DNA of 64,000 nt. Origin: Triticum aestivum (lineage: Eukaryota > Streptophyta > Magnoliopsida > Poales > Poaceae). The position numbers were made by a program, and so were the translations under genes. The DNA lies in assembly GCF_018294505.1 (NCBI RefSeq), contig NC_057800.1:475885037-475949036 (forward strand). The letters run 5' to 3'. The stretch's first letter is position 1, and every line of letters starts with the position of its first letter. Below are positions 44,061-55,955 of this stretch, in pieces. The notes beneath the pieces were generated by a model. It saw only the letters and a list, made by a program, of their open reading frames with translations. It was not told where the DNA came from and searched no databases.

Positions 44061-44536
44061 TGAGGGAGTCCTGGACTAAGGGGTCCTCGGGTGTCCGGCC
44101 TGTTAGCCATGGGCCGGACTGTTGGGCTGTGAAGATACGAAGACCGAAGACTCTACCCATATCCGGATGGGGCTCTCCTTGGCGTGGAAGGCAAGCTTGG
44201 CAACCAAATATGAAGATTTCCTTTTTCTGTAACCGACTTTGTGTAACCCTAGATCCCTCCGGTGCCTATATAAACCGGAGGGCTAAGTCCATAGAGAATA
44301 ATCATAATCATAGTCATATAGGCTGGACTTCTAGGGTTTTAGCCGTTACGATCTTGTGGTAGATCAACTCTTGTAATACTCATATTCATCAAGATCAATC
44401 AAGGAAGTAGGGTATTACCTCCATAGAGAGGGCCCGAACCTGGGTAAACATTGTGTCCCCTGTCTCCTGTCACCATCGACCTTAGACGCACAGTTCGGGA
44501 CCCCCTACCCGAGATCCGCCGGTTTTGACACCGACA
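44061..44536 (+). repeat. Element A 3' LTR
   Basis: 476 bases from TGAGGGAG to CACCGACA, followed by the CCAAT duplication. It has the same TATATAAA box as the 5' LTR, at 44267-44274. Confidence 0.93.
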
Positions 44537-44541
44537 CCAAT

Positions 44542-45404
44542 CACACTGGTAACTCTTTAAGGTAGACTTCCAAACCTTCACAGACTTCGTTCACTGGCAA
44601 TTCACAATGACTTTTGGATCCTCAAAACGTGACGCCTAACCGGCTGGAGGATGCACAGTTCCCAATTGTAACAAGTCTTCATGTCACGCAGACAGAAATA
44701 CTTCTATGATGCCTAACACTCTTTGGCTCTGGGTGTTTTGGGCTTTGTCCTCGCAAGGATCTCTCTCTCAAAGGCTTCGGAGGTGGGTTGCTCTCAAACG
44801 ACAAAAGCCGTGCACTAACTCTGAGTAGCCACCAATTTATGGTGTAGGGGTAGGCTATTTATAGCCAGGAGGCAACCCGACATGGTATGTTCGAAATGAC
44901 ATTGGGTCACTAAGGAACTGACACGTGTCCAACGGCCGGATTTCAAACACACATGGCAGCTTGGCTTGGGCTACAAGCAAAGCTGACTCATCCAATTCTG
45001 GATAAGATTTGCTCTCATTGTCTTCGCTCGAAGACATAGGATTTTGGTTGAGCATCACATCAGTCATCTGACTTTGTTCACTTGGACCCCACTTAATAGT
45101 TCGGTGGTTCCTATGACTCAATAAAGAAGAAAAGAAAACTACGAAAGAAACTATGTCTTCGCACTCCATAGTCTACAAGTGAATGTCTTCACAGGTCATT
45201 ATCCTCAACGTGAATGTCTTCACGAACCACCATTGTCTTCAATGTCTTCATACATTTTTAGGGGTCATCTCTAGTAGGAAAACCAAATCAATGAGGGACT
45301 TCTACCTGTGTTATCCTGCAATTCTCACAAACACATTAGTCCCTCAACCATGTTTGTCGTCAATTCTCCAAAACCAACTAAGGGTGGCACTAGATGCACT
45401 TACA
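44542..45404 (-). mobile_element. Solo LTR, right part (LTR 5' end in its own orientation)
   Basis: In minus orientation this begins TGTAAGTGC at 45404 and continues, across element A, into 2402-2873, giving about 1335 bases of LTR in total. A plus-strand aatttatggtgtagg region is followed by tatttatag at 44848-44856, which on the minus strand reads CTATAAATA, a likely TATA box. Confidence 0.7.
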
Positions 45405-46040
45405 GTATAACAATATCCCTCAAAAAAGAATTGGGCTTGGATCTTTGATACAACTTGATTTCCTCTTCTTGCGAAAGAAGTGCAATCTGTTCATTGGATT
45501 GATTTTTCATATTAATCGCCGCTGACACAAAGTGCAAGTCTCTGCGATCTTATTGAGGTCATCAATAATTGTAGAAAGGCATTGCTTTTACTTTTTGTAT
45601 GTACCGTTGGTGTGCTTCGCGCATCTAGATAGGAATTTTCATGTGGCCCTTATTTTAAAATTTCATCTCTAAATCGATGAATGAACAATGAGGGGCTTGT
45701 CCCATACCTTCTTAATTAAGTCTACAAAACCATCCCTTTGTACCCATCCTAATTCAAATTTGAATGGACGAGAGTAGTAAGGGGTTAATAGACTAATAAT
45801 TAAGGATGGTGGCTGCATATGATCTGAAAGTGTCTCATTGCACTCAAGGGCCCTAAGAGTTACCACAAGAGATTGTAATTCTCATTCCTTATCCATGAGT
45901 ACTCTGTCAAATTTCTCATATGCCGACATCGATCGATTATTAGCCTAAGTGAACAGCCGCCCTGACATAGTAACTTCTTGTAAACTGAAATTCTGAGTCA
46001 CAACGTTGAATAAGAAAGGGTAGCAAATGTCAAAGTGTTA
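45405..46040 (-). pseudogene. LINE endonuclease C-terminus and linker (other half of the split LINE)
   Basis: On the minus strand the endonuclease end is visible: MSGRLFT near 45955-45975, NNRSMSAYEKFDRVLMDKE near 45890-45950, and ECNETLSDH near 45815-45845 (the SDH motif). Then FKFELGWVQRDGFVDLIKKVW near 45700-45760 and the pre-RT linker EEEIKLYQRSKPNSFLRD near 45415-45470. Stops and frame changes are frequent. The continuing RT domain is at 1738-2401. Endonuclease nicks the target and RT copies the RNA there; this copy is dead. Confidence 0.8.
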
Positions 46041-46224
46041 TCGTTTTTATCTTCCTATGTAAAACTTGTGGAGAGAATTTCACTTTCCTCACCCTCTACA
46101 CTAACTAAGGATGCGCGTAACCATTTTTAGTATGAGTATCAGGATTTTTATCTCAATGTGTCACACCACGCATCAAGGCTGGTCCTTAAAGAGTTTTTTA
46201 TAGCATGAGTACCAAAATTTAGAA

Positions 46225-46355
46225 TCTTGATGGGTAGTCTCACTACACACTAAGCATGGTCTTGCGGGAAAAAAATATCTTTGTGCATCACGTGTTAATT
46301 CTAGGAATTGAACCCAAATGTCCAGGATGGGACAACTGCATGACTAACCCGGGTT
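46225..46355 (-). repeat. tRNA-derived SINE-like sequence
   Basis: On the minus strand a GGGTTCAATTCCTAG box B-like motif (about 46295-46315) follows ggttagtcatgcagttgtc by a short distance, as in tRNA-related SINE heads such as the Au family. The body and tail are not clear. Confidence 0.4.
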
Positions 46356-46919
46356 TTATTTTTGACCAGAAAACCATAGTTTTTTATATATCTGTAAGAA
46401 ACACCTTTTGCAGGTTCAGTTGTAACCTTGTTACACTTACAAGCCTCGATTTGTCAGTCATTTTTTCTCCCACTTCCCATATTCATCTTCTCTCTCTTGG
46501 TACAATCGTTAAGTCTTTTCTGTCGAACAACATAATCGATATAGAACCGCCTTAATAAATTTGAACCCAAAACCCGCAAGCAAACCAGACAGCCGAAATA
46601 TGTCATGATTTAACTATGATAATAATTCTACAAAATGAAAATGGCGGATTCTCCATTCAGCTCAACACGAGTCTCCACCCGGATCCTGAAAAAGATTTGA
46701 GGTTCCTATTGAGTCAGAGTTACGCATGATGTTTGAGCTTCTAGAGAGGGGCAGAGTTATCTCTCGCTCATAGCGAGACCTAGCGTACTCTAGCGTTAGG
46801 CGGCTCCCTAAGTGGGCCGGCCCGGTGGCATGCAAGGCCACGACCTCATTTTTTGTTCCTTTTTCACATTTTTCTTCTTTTTTATTTTCTTGTTCACATT
46901 AGTTTGTACTTCCAAATAT
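46356..46919. other. Unassigned sequence with a Mutator-like terminal motif
   Basis: At 46760-46835 there is a tcgctcatagcgag / gggccggcccg segment like the ends of wheat Mutator-type elements, followed by a T-rich stretch. No matching inverted end was found, so this is tentative. The rest is unrecognised. Confidence 0.25.
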
Positions 46920-47850
46920 TCTAAATAAATATATTACACAAAATACTTTAGATAAAATATTGGAAAAAAATGTTCACCAAGCATTTGAAAAATATTAGAT
47001 GTGTATACAGGAAATGTTTTTCATGTATACGAAAAATGCACACAAAATATATATAATGCGTGTGAAAAAAGCTGATCATGCATTTAAAAAATGTTAATCA
47101 ACCATTTGAAAAACTGGTAAATAAGTATTTTAAAAATGTTAAATGTGCATGGAAAACATGTTGACCATATTAAACAAATTCGAACTTGCATTATAAAAAA
47201 ATTTATCAATCATTTGAAAATATTAAAATATGTATAGAAAAAAATGTTGAAAATTTATTAAACAAAAAATTATTCCTGTAATGATTTTTTAATCATGCAT
47301 TGAAAAAGGTTAAAAATCTGACCATGTATTAAAAATATTAACCAAACATTTGCAAAATGTTAAATGTGTATAAAGAAAATGTTTCTCATGTATGTGAAAA
47401 ATGTATAAAATATATAAAAGGTGTGTGAATTAATTTGATCGTGTATTTATAAAATGTTAATCAAGATTTTGAAAAAAAATGTTAATCAAGCATTTGAAAG
47501 ATGTGAAATGTGTAAAGATTTTTTTGACCATGTAGTAAAAAATATTATTCTTGTATTTGAAACTGTTAAACATTTATTTAAAAAATGTTAATCAAGCAAT
47601 GAAAAATGTTAAATATGTCTATAGTAAACATGTTGAACATGTATTAAAAAATATTAATCTTGTATTTGAAAAATATTAATCAACAATTGTTAAAATGTGT
47701 ATAAAAAACATTGAGCATGTATATAAAATATGTTAGTCTTGTATTTGAAAAATGTTAATAAAGAATTTGAAAAATGTGTATAGAAAAATTTGAACATGCA
47801 TTAAAAATGGTAAATGGTATTTGATTTTTTTAATGTGTATTATAAAAATG
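46920..47850. repeat. AT-rich imperfect tandem repeat around 'aaaaatgttaatcaagcattt'
   Basis: Words such as aaaatgttaatcaa, gcatttgaaaaat and atgtgtataga recur every 30-45 bases with much variation. No coding potential. Confidence 0.7.
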
Positions 47851-48700
47851 TTCTTGACTTACACGAAAAATATTGAAAGAAAACAAAAAGATAAGGAAAA
47901 CCAAAAACGAACCGAAGAAAAAAGCCAAAGAAACAACAAAAAAACAATGGAGAATTGTGAAAGCTGATAAAGAAACAAAGAAAACAAAAATGCCGTTGCA
48001 AACCGAGGAAGAACCAAAAACTGAAGAAAAAGGAAGAAAATGGGAAAGAAGAAAATGGAAATAAGAAAAAAAATAGATGAAAACAATGAAGAAAACACAT
48101 AGAAAATAAAGAATCCAAAGAAAACCGGTGAAAAAGAAAGAGAAATAAAGAAAACCAAAGAAAATTAAGAAAATGGAAGAAAGAAACAAAGAAAAGAACA
48201 AACTAGGGGAAAACCCTAAGAAACAACCGTAAAAGAAATGAAAATTTGTGAAAACTGATGAAGTGACAAATAAAACAAAAATCCTTTGCAAATAATGGAA
48301 GAAACAAAAAACAAAGATAAAACCATGAAAAATAGCAAAGAAGGAAAAAAAGATGATAACCACAAAGAAAAACTCATAAAAAAGAAAGAATCCAAAGAAA
48401 ACCCGGGTGAAAAAGAAAGAGAAATAATGAAAACCAAAGAACATCAAGGAAAATGGAAGAAAGAAACAAATAGAAGAACAAACTAGTGAAAACTGAGAAA
48501 AGACAAAGAAACCGAAGCAAGAAAGGAAAAATCCGGTGAAAACCGAAAATACAAGGCAAACCGAAGTTATATCAAAGAATAAATAAAATCCAAAGAAACC
48601 CGATTAAAAACAAAAAGAATCAAGGAGAAAATGAAATAGAATCGAAAAACGAGAGCAAGAGCGAACATACAGGAGCAAACTACTAGAGCAAATAAGTACG
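47851..48700. repeat. Purine-rich low-complexity block (gaaagaaac / aaagaaaa)
   Basis: The plus strand is almost all A and G for 800 bases. A 205-codon Phe-rich frame on the minus strand is an artefact of this composition. Confidence 0.7.
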
Positions 48701-48949
48701 ATAAGGGCGTTTTCTATTTGGCACTGCAGGCGCCGGTTATAGCTCATTTTGCAAACTGACGCCTGCAGCGCTGCGAGCTGGGCCGGCCCATCTACTTTGT
48801 TCTGTTTAAAATAAGAAGTACTCCTGCTACGAGCAGCAATGCACCAACCACCCTGCCACCAAACTTCACGTCACTACATTCATCTTTCCATTCTCTTCAT
48901 CTTTCTTCCTTTCTTTTTTTTTCTTTTTATTGTTCCTGGTTCGCTGGCT
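48701..48949. other. Possible second Mutator-like end
   Basis: The segment 48720-48800 holds two related inverted words (ctgcaggcgcc and cgcctgcagcgctg) followed by gagctgggccggccca and then T-rich DNA, the order seen at 46760. The element cannot be closed. Confidence 0.25.
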
Positions 48950-49470
48950 TTTTTGTTGAAATGGAGGAACTTTTAAAAAATTTGTGAACTTATTTTCAAA
49001 TTCGATAAACTTTTCAAAATTGATGAACTTTTTTCAAAAATCAATGGTTTTTTCAATTTTAATTAACTTTTTCCAAATCAATGAACCTTTTTTCATTGTT
49101 GATAAACTTTTTCTAAATCAATGAAATTTCTTCAAAATTGACGAAGTTTTTTCAAATCAGTGATCTATTTTTCAAATTTGATGAACTTTTTTTCAGAATC
49201 GATGAACTTCTTAAAATTCATGGACTTTTTGTTCAAAACCAGTGAACTTTTTTCATAATCGATGAACTTTTTTCATATTTGATGAACTTTTTTCAAATGG
49301 AATGAACTTTTTTCAAAATCATGAAGTTTTTTAAAACAATCATGTACTTTTCTGAAATTTGATGAACTTTCTTTTCAATTCGTGAATCGTTCTCAAATTG
49401 CCAAACTTTTTTTCCACTTTGTATGAACCTTTTCAAATTGATGAACTTTCTTCAAGATAACTTTTATTTC
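48950..49470. repeat. Imperfect tandem repeat around 'gatgaacttttttcaaa'
   Basis: Roughly twenty-five units of 18-24 bases, each with a gatgaactttttt-like core. Non-coding; similar arrays are common inside wheat DNA transposons. Confidence 0.75.
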
Positions 49471-49627
49471 ATAGTGAATTATTTTTATTTATATCGTAAA
49501 AAATATGCATAAAAAACTTGGTCAAATTGAGTATTTTCCTCTCACTTGGCAACAAAGAGGCGTCGGCCTAGTTGTTATTCGCCTAGAAAGCATTCTTGCT
49601 TGTATTACAAGGTGTGACATCGAGTCA

Positions 49628-50385
49628 GACTCAATGCTCGACCACTGCAGAAGATAGAGAGAAAATAAAAGTCATTCCCTATGCCTCAACCATAGGTTCC
49701 ATCATGTATGCAATGCTCTATACCAGACCTATGTGTGACTTGCTATAAGTTTAGCAGGAAGGTATCAAAGTAATCCGGGAGTCGATCACTGGACAGCGGT
49801 CAAGAATATCCTGAAATAGTTGAAAAGGACTAAGGATATGTTTCCCGTTTATGGAGGTGACAAAGAGCTCATCGTAAACATTACGTCGATGCAAGCTTTG
49901 ACACTGATCGGGATGACTCGAAGTCACAAACCGGATACGTATTTATATTGAATGGTGAAGCTATCAATTTGTGCAATTCCAAGCAGAGCATCGTTCCGGG
50001 ATCTACGTGTGAAGCGGAGTATATAGCTGCTTCGGAAGCAACAAATGAATGAGTCTGGATGAAGGAGTTCATATCCGATCTAGGTGTAATACCTAGTGCA
50101 TCACGTCTAATGAAAATCTTTTGTGACAATACTGGAGCAATTGCCTTGGCAAAGGAATCCAGATTTCATAAGAGAACCAAACACATCAAGAGACACTTCA
50201 ATTCCATCCGCGATCAGGTCAAGGAGGGAGACATATAGATTTGCAAGATACACACGGATCTGAATATTGCAGACCCGTTGACTAAGCCTCGCTCACGAGC
50301 AAAACATGATCAACACCAAGACTCCATGGGTGTTAGGATCATTACTATGTAATCTAGATTATTGACTCTAGTGCAAGTGGGAGAT
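49628..50385 (+). pseudogene. Copia retrotransposon: 3' end of pol (RNase H), Angela/WIS type
   Basis: Reading the plus strand: ASTIGSIMYAMLYTRP near 49690-49730, the RNase H core DRDDSKSQTGYVFILNGEA near 49905-49965, STCEAEYIAASEA near 50000-50040, and FCDNTGAIALAKESRFHKR near 50120-50175. Then comes the usual end NIADPLTKPRSRAKHD near 50265-50310. The catalytic acidic residues of RNase H are recognisable, but there are stops at 50053 and 50236. The polypurine tract gcaagtgggaga (50373-50384) leads into the LTR. The 5' LTR, gag and most of pol are missing, so the element was cut from the left. Confidence 0.85.
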
Positions 50386-52121
50386 TGAAGGAAATATGCC
50401 CTAGAGGCAATAATAAAGTTGTTATTTGTATTTCCTTATATCATGATAAATGTTTATTATTCATGCTAAAATTGTATTAACCGGAATCTTAATACATGTG
50501 TGAATACATAGACAAACAGAGTATCGCTAGCATGTCTCTACTAGACTAGCTCGTTAATCAAATATGGCTAAGTTTCCAGACCATAGACATGTGTTGTCAT
50601 TTGATGAACGGGATCGCATCATTAGAGAATGATGTGATGGACAAGACCCATCCGTTATCTTAGCATAATGATCGTTTAGTTTTATTGTTATTACTTTCTT
50701 CATGACTTATACATGTTCCTCTGACTATGAGATTATGCAACTCCCGAATACCGGAGGAACACCTTGTGTGCTATCAAACGTCACAACGTAACTGGGTGAT
50801 TATAAAGATACTCTACAGGTGTCTCCGATGGTGTTTGTTGAGTTGGCATAGATCAAGATTAGGATTTGTCACTCCGTGTATCGGAGAGGTATCTCTGGGT
50901 CCTCTCGGTAATGCTCATCACTATAAGCCTTGCAAGAAATGTGACTAATGGGTTAGTTGCGGGATGATGCATTACAGAACGAGTAAAGAGACTTGCCGGT
51001 AACGAGATTGAACTAGGTATGATGATATCGATGATCGAATCTCGGGCAAGTAACATACCGATGACAAAGGGAGCAACATATGTTGTTATGCGATTTGACC
51101 GATAAAGATCTTCGTAGAATATGTAGGAGCCAATATGAGCATCCAGGTTCCACTATTGGTTATTGACCAGAGATGTATCTCGGTCATGTCTACATAGTTC
51201 TCGAACCCGTAGGGTTCGCACGGTTAATGTTCGATGACGATTTGTATTATGAGTTATGTGATTTGATGACCGAAGTTTTTTCAGAGTCCTGCATGAGATC
51301 ACGGACATGACGAGGAGTCTCAAAATGTTTGGGAGGTAAAGATTCATATATTGGAAGGTTACATTCAGACACCGGAATGGTTCGGGATGTTTCGAATGAG
51401 TTTCGGAGTACCGGGGGTTATCAGACCCCCCCGGGAAGTTAATGGGCCATCATGGGCCTTAGTGGAGAAGAGAGAGGGCCGGCCAGGAGGTGGCGCGCGC
51501 CCCCCTTGCCAATCTGAATTGGACAAGGGGTGGGGGCGGTGCCCCCCTTTCCTCTCCTACTCCTTCTCTCTTTCCCCCTTTTGCTACTCCGGAAAAGGAA
51601 AAAGGAGAGGGAATCCTACTAGGACTAGGGAGTCCTAGTAGGACTCCCCACACCTGGCGCGCCTCTTCCCTGGCTGCCGGCCTCCCCCCTCCTTTATATA
51701 TGTGGGAGGGGGCACCCCAAACACACACCAAGTCTTCTCTTAGCCATGTGCGGTGCCCCCTCCATAGTTACACACCTCGGTCATATCGTTGTAGTGCTTA
51801 CGCGAAGCCCTGCGCCGGTAACTTCATCATCACTGTCAACACGCCATCGTGCTGACGAAACTCTCCCTCGTCCTCAACTGGATCAAGAGCTCGAGGGACG
51901 TCATTGTGCTGAATGTGTGCTAAACGCGAAGGTGCCGTACATTTGGTGCTAGGATCAGTTGGATCGCGAAGACGTTCGACTACATCAACCGCGTTACTAA
52001 ACACTTCCGCTTTCGGTCTACGAGGGTACGTAGACACACTCTCCCTTCTCGTTGCTATGCATCTCCTAGATAGATCTTGCGTGATCGTAGGAATTTTTTT
52101 GAAATACTGCATTCCCCAACA
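50386..52121 (+). repeat. 3' LTR of an Angela/WIS-type Copia element
   Basis: 1736 bases from TGAAGGAAATATGCCC to TTCCCCAACA. Two other LTRs of this type lie at 54143-55888 (inverted) and 61937-63695. A TATA-like ttatatat lies near 51694. The short frames in it are not genes. Confidence 0.9.
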
Positions 52122-54142
52122 GTGTTAATGGAGCAGAAGAAGTGTCAAACCTATTGGATACTTATTGCAGGGCATCCGGACAGAGGATAAACAAAGAAAA
52201 ATCCTCAATCTTCTTTAGCAAGGGTTGTCCAGAGATAGTTTGAAACAATGTCAAAGGCTACTTGCAAGTTCCTAATGAATCTTTGAGTGACAGGTACCTG
52301 GGCATGCCAACTGATGTGGGCCACTCAAAGAAGGGGCATTCAAATCTATGAGTGACAGGGTGTGGGACAAGGTAAATGGCTAGATGAGAAAATGCATGTT
52401 TGCTGGTGAAAAAGATGTGCTTATTAAATCCGTGGCACAAGCTATCCCAGTTTATTCTATGTCATGTTTTAAGCTCCCGAGAGGTTTGTGTGATCATATC
52501 AGATCCATCATTAGAAAATTTTGGTGGGGATGTAAGCAGGGAGAACGCAAACCAGCTTGGGTATCTTGGGATGTGATGACACGTCCAAAGCACCTGGGAG
52601 ATCTCGGTTTTAGAGACCTTGAGATTATTAATCTGGCTTTGTTGGCATGAAAAGCATGGAGGCTTCTACAGGAACCAACAAGTTTGAGTGCAAGAATTCT
52701 TAAAGCAGCCTACTACCCAGACATGATGATTCTCAGCGCTGAGTTGGGATCTAGACCTTCTCAGATTTGGCGTGCTATCCTGGTCGGGCAGGATCTAGTC
52801 AAGCACGGAATCATACGTTGGATTGGTAATGGCCAAACAATGGACATTTGGGACGATAATTGGATAACGAAGGAGATGACACCACGTCCCATCACGTTGC
52901 TCCTGGCGGATCCCCCAAGGTACGTCTCTGAGTTGCTTTCCCCGACAACAGCTTCATGGAACGAGACCCTGGTCCAAACAGTCTTACTGCCAATTGATGT
53001 TGACACTATTTTAAAGATTCTTGTATGCACTCGCAATATAGATGACTTCTGGGCTTGGCACCCGAATAAGAAGGGCACGTTTAGTGTGAGCTCAACTTAT
53101 AAATTTCTGCTTAAAACTAAGTTGCAGAGGGAGGAGTGGCTGCAAGGAAGAAGTGGATCATCTCATTCTAAGAGGGACGAAAAATCATGGTGCTCTTTGT
53201 GGTAATTAAAGATCCCGTCGAAGGTCGGAATTTTCCTTTGGAGACTCTCCCGTCATTCACTACCAACAACGGATGTTTTAAAGAGGCGGAATATGGCAGT
53301 ACAAGACGCATGTCCGTTATGTGGTTTTGAGGATTCATGGAGACATGCTCTGATTGCACGCACTATGTCCCGATGCGTGTGGGCCTTGGCCGATGAAACA
53401 CTTGTTTCCCACATGTCAGATAACTTGGAGGCTAATGCAAGGATCTGGCTGTTTGAGTTGCACAAGACGTTGGACCATGCTAATTTCACGAGGATGGTCA
53501 TTATCCCGTGGTCCATTTGGTATGCTAGGCAGAAGGCCATGTATGAATCAATCTTTCAGAGTCCGCAACAGACTACTTCGTTTGTCAACAACTACATCGA
53601 TGAGCTAGGTCACCTGAATGACACGAGGGAGCATGAAATAACACGTACTATTACACCTGCACAACCGAAGCGGTGGTTACCACCCCGAAGTGGCATTGTG
53701 AAGGTTAACATGGATGGAGCAGTAGTGAGATCCCGGCGCGGAGGAGCGGTCGCGGCAGTATGCCGAAACCAGGAAGGCCAATATCTGGGTTCATCGACGG
53801 TTATTTTTCAAGGAATCAACGATCCTTTGACTTTGGAGACTTATGCTTGCCGTGAAGCCTTTGGAGACTTATGCTTGGCATTGGCTGATGATCTTGTGAT
53901 GCAGAATATTTGGGTGGCCTCGGACTGTCAAGAGGTAGTGAATGATATCACCAGGGGGACAGGAGGTCCCAGTGTTGCGTTGGTATATGAAATATTGAGT
54001 CATTGTAATAGTTTTATTTCTTGCTCTTTTGTTCATGAGCATAGGAACTTTAATTTTGAGGCTCACAATCTCGCCAAGTTTGATTGTAATCTAGGCACAG
54101 GTAGACATGTTTGGTTGGGCAATCCTCACAACCCAAACCTTG
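52122..54142 (+). pseudogene. LINE ORF2 C-terminal half: RT thumb, zf-RVT and RNase H
   Basis: The sequence begins within RT (NLLDTYCRASGQRINKEKSS, then SDRYLGMP near 52290). KFWWGCKQGERKPAW lies near 52517-52560, and the zf-RVT region near 53060-53400 (CPLCGFEDSWRHALI). In the latter a TGC-to-CGC change has replaced a zinc-binding Cys with Arg (RTMSRC, 53358-53375). A plant-type RNase H follows (VNMDGA near 53706, LETYACREA near 53835, ASDCQEV near 53920). Stops at 52231, 52381, 52648 and 53203 break the frame. The ORF ends at a stop just past the solo LTR, at 55901-55903. The LINE's left part is missing, probably through truncation or a deletion associated with the adjacent Copia LTR. Confidence 0.87.
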
Positions 54143-55888
54143 TGTTGGGGAACGTAGTAATTTCAATATTTTCCTACGCACACGCAAGATCATGGTGATG
54201 CATAGCAACGAGAGGGGAGAGTGTTGTCTATGTACCCTCGTAGACCGTTTGCGGAAGCGTTAGCACAACGCAGTTGATGTAGTCGTACGTCTTCATGATC
54301 CGATCGATCAAGTACCGAACGCACGGCACCTCCGAGTTCTGCACACGTTCAACTCGATGACGTCCCTCGAACTCCGATCCAGCCGAGTGTTGAGGGAGAG
54401 TTTCGTCAGCACGACGGTGTGGTGACGATGATGATGTTCTACCGACGCAGGGCTTCGCCTAAGCACTGCTACGATATGACCGAGGTGGATTATGATGGAG
54501 GGGGGCACCGCACACGGCTAAGAGATCAAGAGATCAATTGTTGTGTCTTTGGGGTGCCCCCTGCCCCCGTATATAAAGGAGTGGAGGAGGGGGAGGGCCG
54601 GCCCTCTCTATGGCGCGCCCTAGGGGAGTCCTACTCCCACCGGGAGTAGGATTCTCCCTTTCCTAGTAGAACTAGGAGCCCTTCCAAGTAGTAGGAGTAG
54701 GAGGGAAGGAAAGGGAAGGGAAAAGGAGAAGGAAGGAAGGGGGCGCCCCCCTCCCTAGTCCAATTCGGACCAGCCCATGAGGAGGGGTGCGGCCACCCTT
54801 TGAGGCCTTTCTCTCCTTTCCCGTATGGCCCATTAAGGCCCAATACGAATTCCCGTAACTCCCCAGTACTCCCGAAAATACCCGGATCACTCGGAGCCTT
54901 TCCGATGTCCGAATATAGTCGTTCAATATATCGATCTTTACGTCTCGACCATTTCGAGACTCCTCGTCATGTCCCCGATCTCATTCGGGACTCCGAACTC
55001 CTTCGATACATCAAAACACATAAACTCATAATATAACCGTCATCGAACTTTAAGCGTGCGAACCCTACAGGTTCGAGAACTATGTAGACATGACCGAGAT
55101 ACGTCTCCGGTAAATAACCAATAGCGGAACCTGGATGCTCATATTGGCTCCTACATATTCTACGAAGATCTTTATCGGTCAAACCGTATAACAACATACG
55201 TTGTTCCCTTTGTCATCGGTATGTTACTTGCCCGAGATTTGATCGTCGGTATCTCAATACCTAGTTCAATCTCGTTACTGGCAAGTCTCTTTACTCGTTC
55301 CGTAATACATCATTCCGCAACTAACTCATTAGTTGCAATGCTTGCAAGGCTTAAGTGATGTGCATTACCGAGAGGGCCCAAAGATACCTCTCCGACAATC
55401 GGAGTGATAAATCCTAATCTCGAAATACACCAACCCAACAAGTACCTTCAGAGACACATGTAGAGCACCTTTATAATCACCCAGTTACGTTGTGACGTTT
55501 GGTAGCACACAAAGTGTTCCTTCGGTAAACGGGAGTTGCATAATCTCATAGTCATAGAAACATGTATAAGTCATGAAGAAAGCAATAGCAACAAACTAAA
55601 CGATCAAGTGTTATGCTAACGGAATGGGTCAAGTCAATCACATCATTCTCTAATGATGTGATCCCGTTAATCAAATGACAACCCATGTTTATGGCTAGGA
55701 AACTTAACCATCTTTGATTCAACGAGCCAGTCAAGTAGAGGCATACTAGTGACATACTGTTTGTCTATGTATTCACACATGTATTATGTTTCCGGTTAAT
55801 ACAATTCTATCATGAATAATAAACATTTATCATGATATAAGAAAATAAATAATAACTTTATTATTGCCTCTAGGGCATATTTCATTCA
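54143..55888 (-). mobile_element. Solo LTR, Angela/WIS type, inserted in the LINE
   Basis: 1746 bases from TGTTGGGGAACG to TTTCATTCA on the plus strand, the inverse of the other Angela-type LTRs. It is flanked by the perfect 5-base duplication CCTTG (54138-54142 and 55889-55893). No internal domain is present, so this is a product of recombination between the two LTRs of a former full element. Confidence 0.95.
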
Positions 55889-55955
55889 CCTTGTACCTAT
55901 GTGAGTTGTCTTGAATGAATAAAGGTGGCGAGATTTCTCAGAAAAAGAAAAATTC
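55889..55955 (+). pseudogene. LINE ORF2 end and 3' tail
   Basis: Joined across the solo LTR, the reading frame closes with a TGA at 55901-55903. A short tail with aataaag (55918-55924) and an A-rich end (agaaaaagaaaaa) follows, typical of LINE 3' ends. Confidence 0.75.

Larger units (their letters stand above)
2874..44536 (+). mobile_element. Element A: nearly full-length Ty3/Gypsy retrotransposon (Tat-like), carrying nested insertions B and C
   Basis: Two LTRs of 479 and 476 bases (2874-3352 and 44061-44536) are both bounded by TGAGGGAG and CACCGACA, and the element is flanked by the perfect TSD CCAAT (2869-2873 and 44537-44541). Without its insertions it is about 10 kb. The order is LTR, gag, protease, RT, RNase H, second RNase H, integrase, spacer, an antisense gene, polypurine tract, LTR. 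The LTR start resembles wheat Fatima/Danae-type elements; the family name is from memory. The two LTRs differ at many positions, so the insertion is old. Element C (9142-27017) and element B (27101-40845) sit in its 3' spacer. Confidence 0.93.

Noticed and set aside
47830..48447. 205-codon Phe-rich frame on the minus strand
   Set aside because: Produced by an A/G-only stretch; extreme composition and no domain.
46740..49470. A complete Mutator element
   Set aside because: End-like motifs are present, but no matching inverted termini or target duplication could be paired.
51459..51855. Frames of 90-121 codons within the Copia LTR
   Set aside because: LTR sequence of known type; frames are not shared with the other two LTRs of this type.
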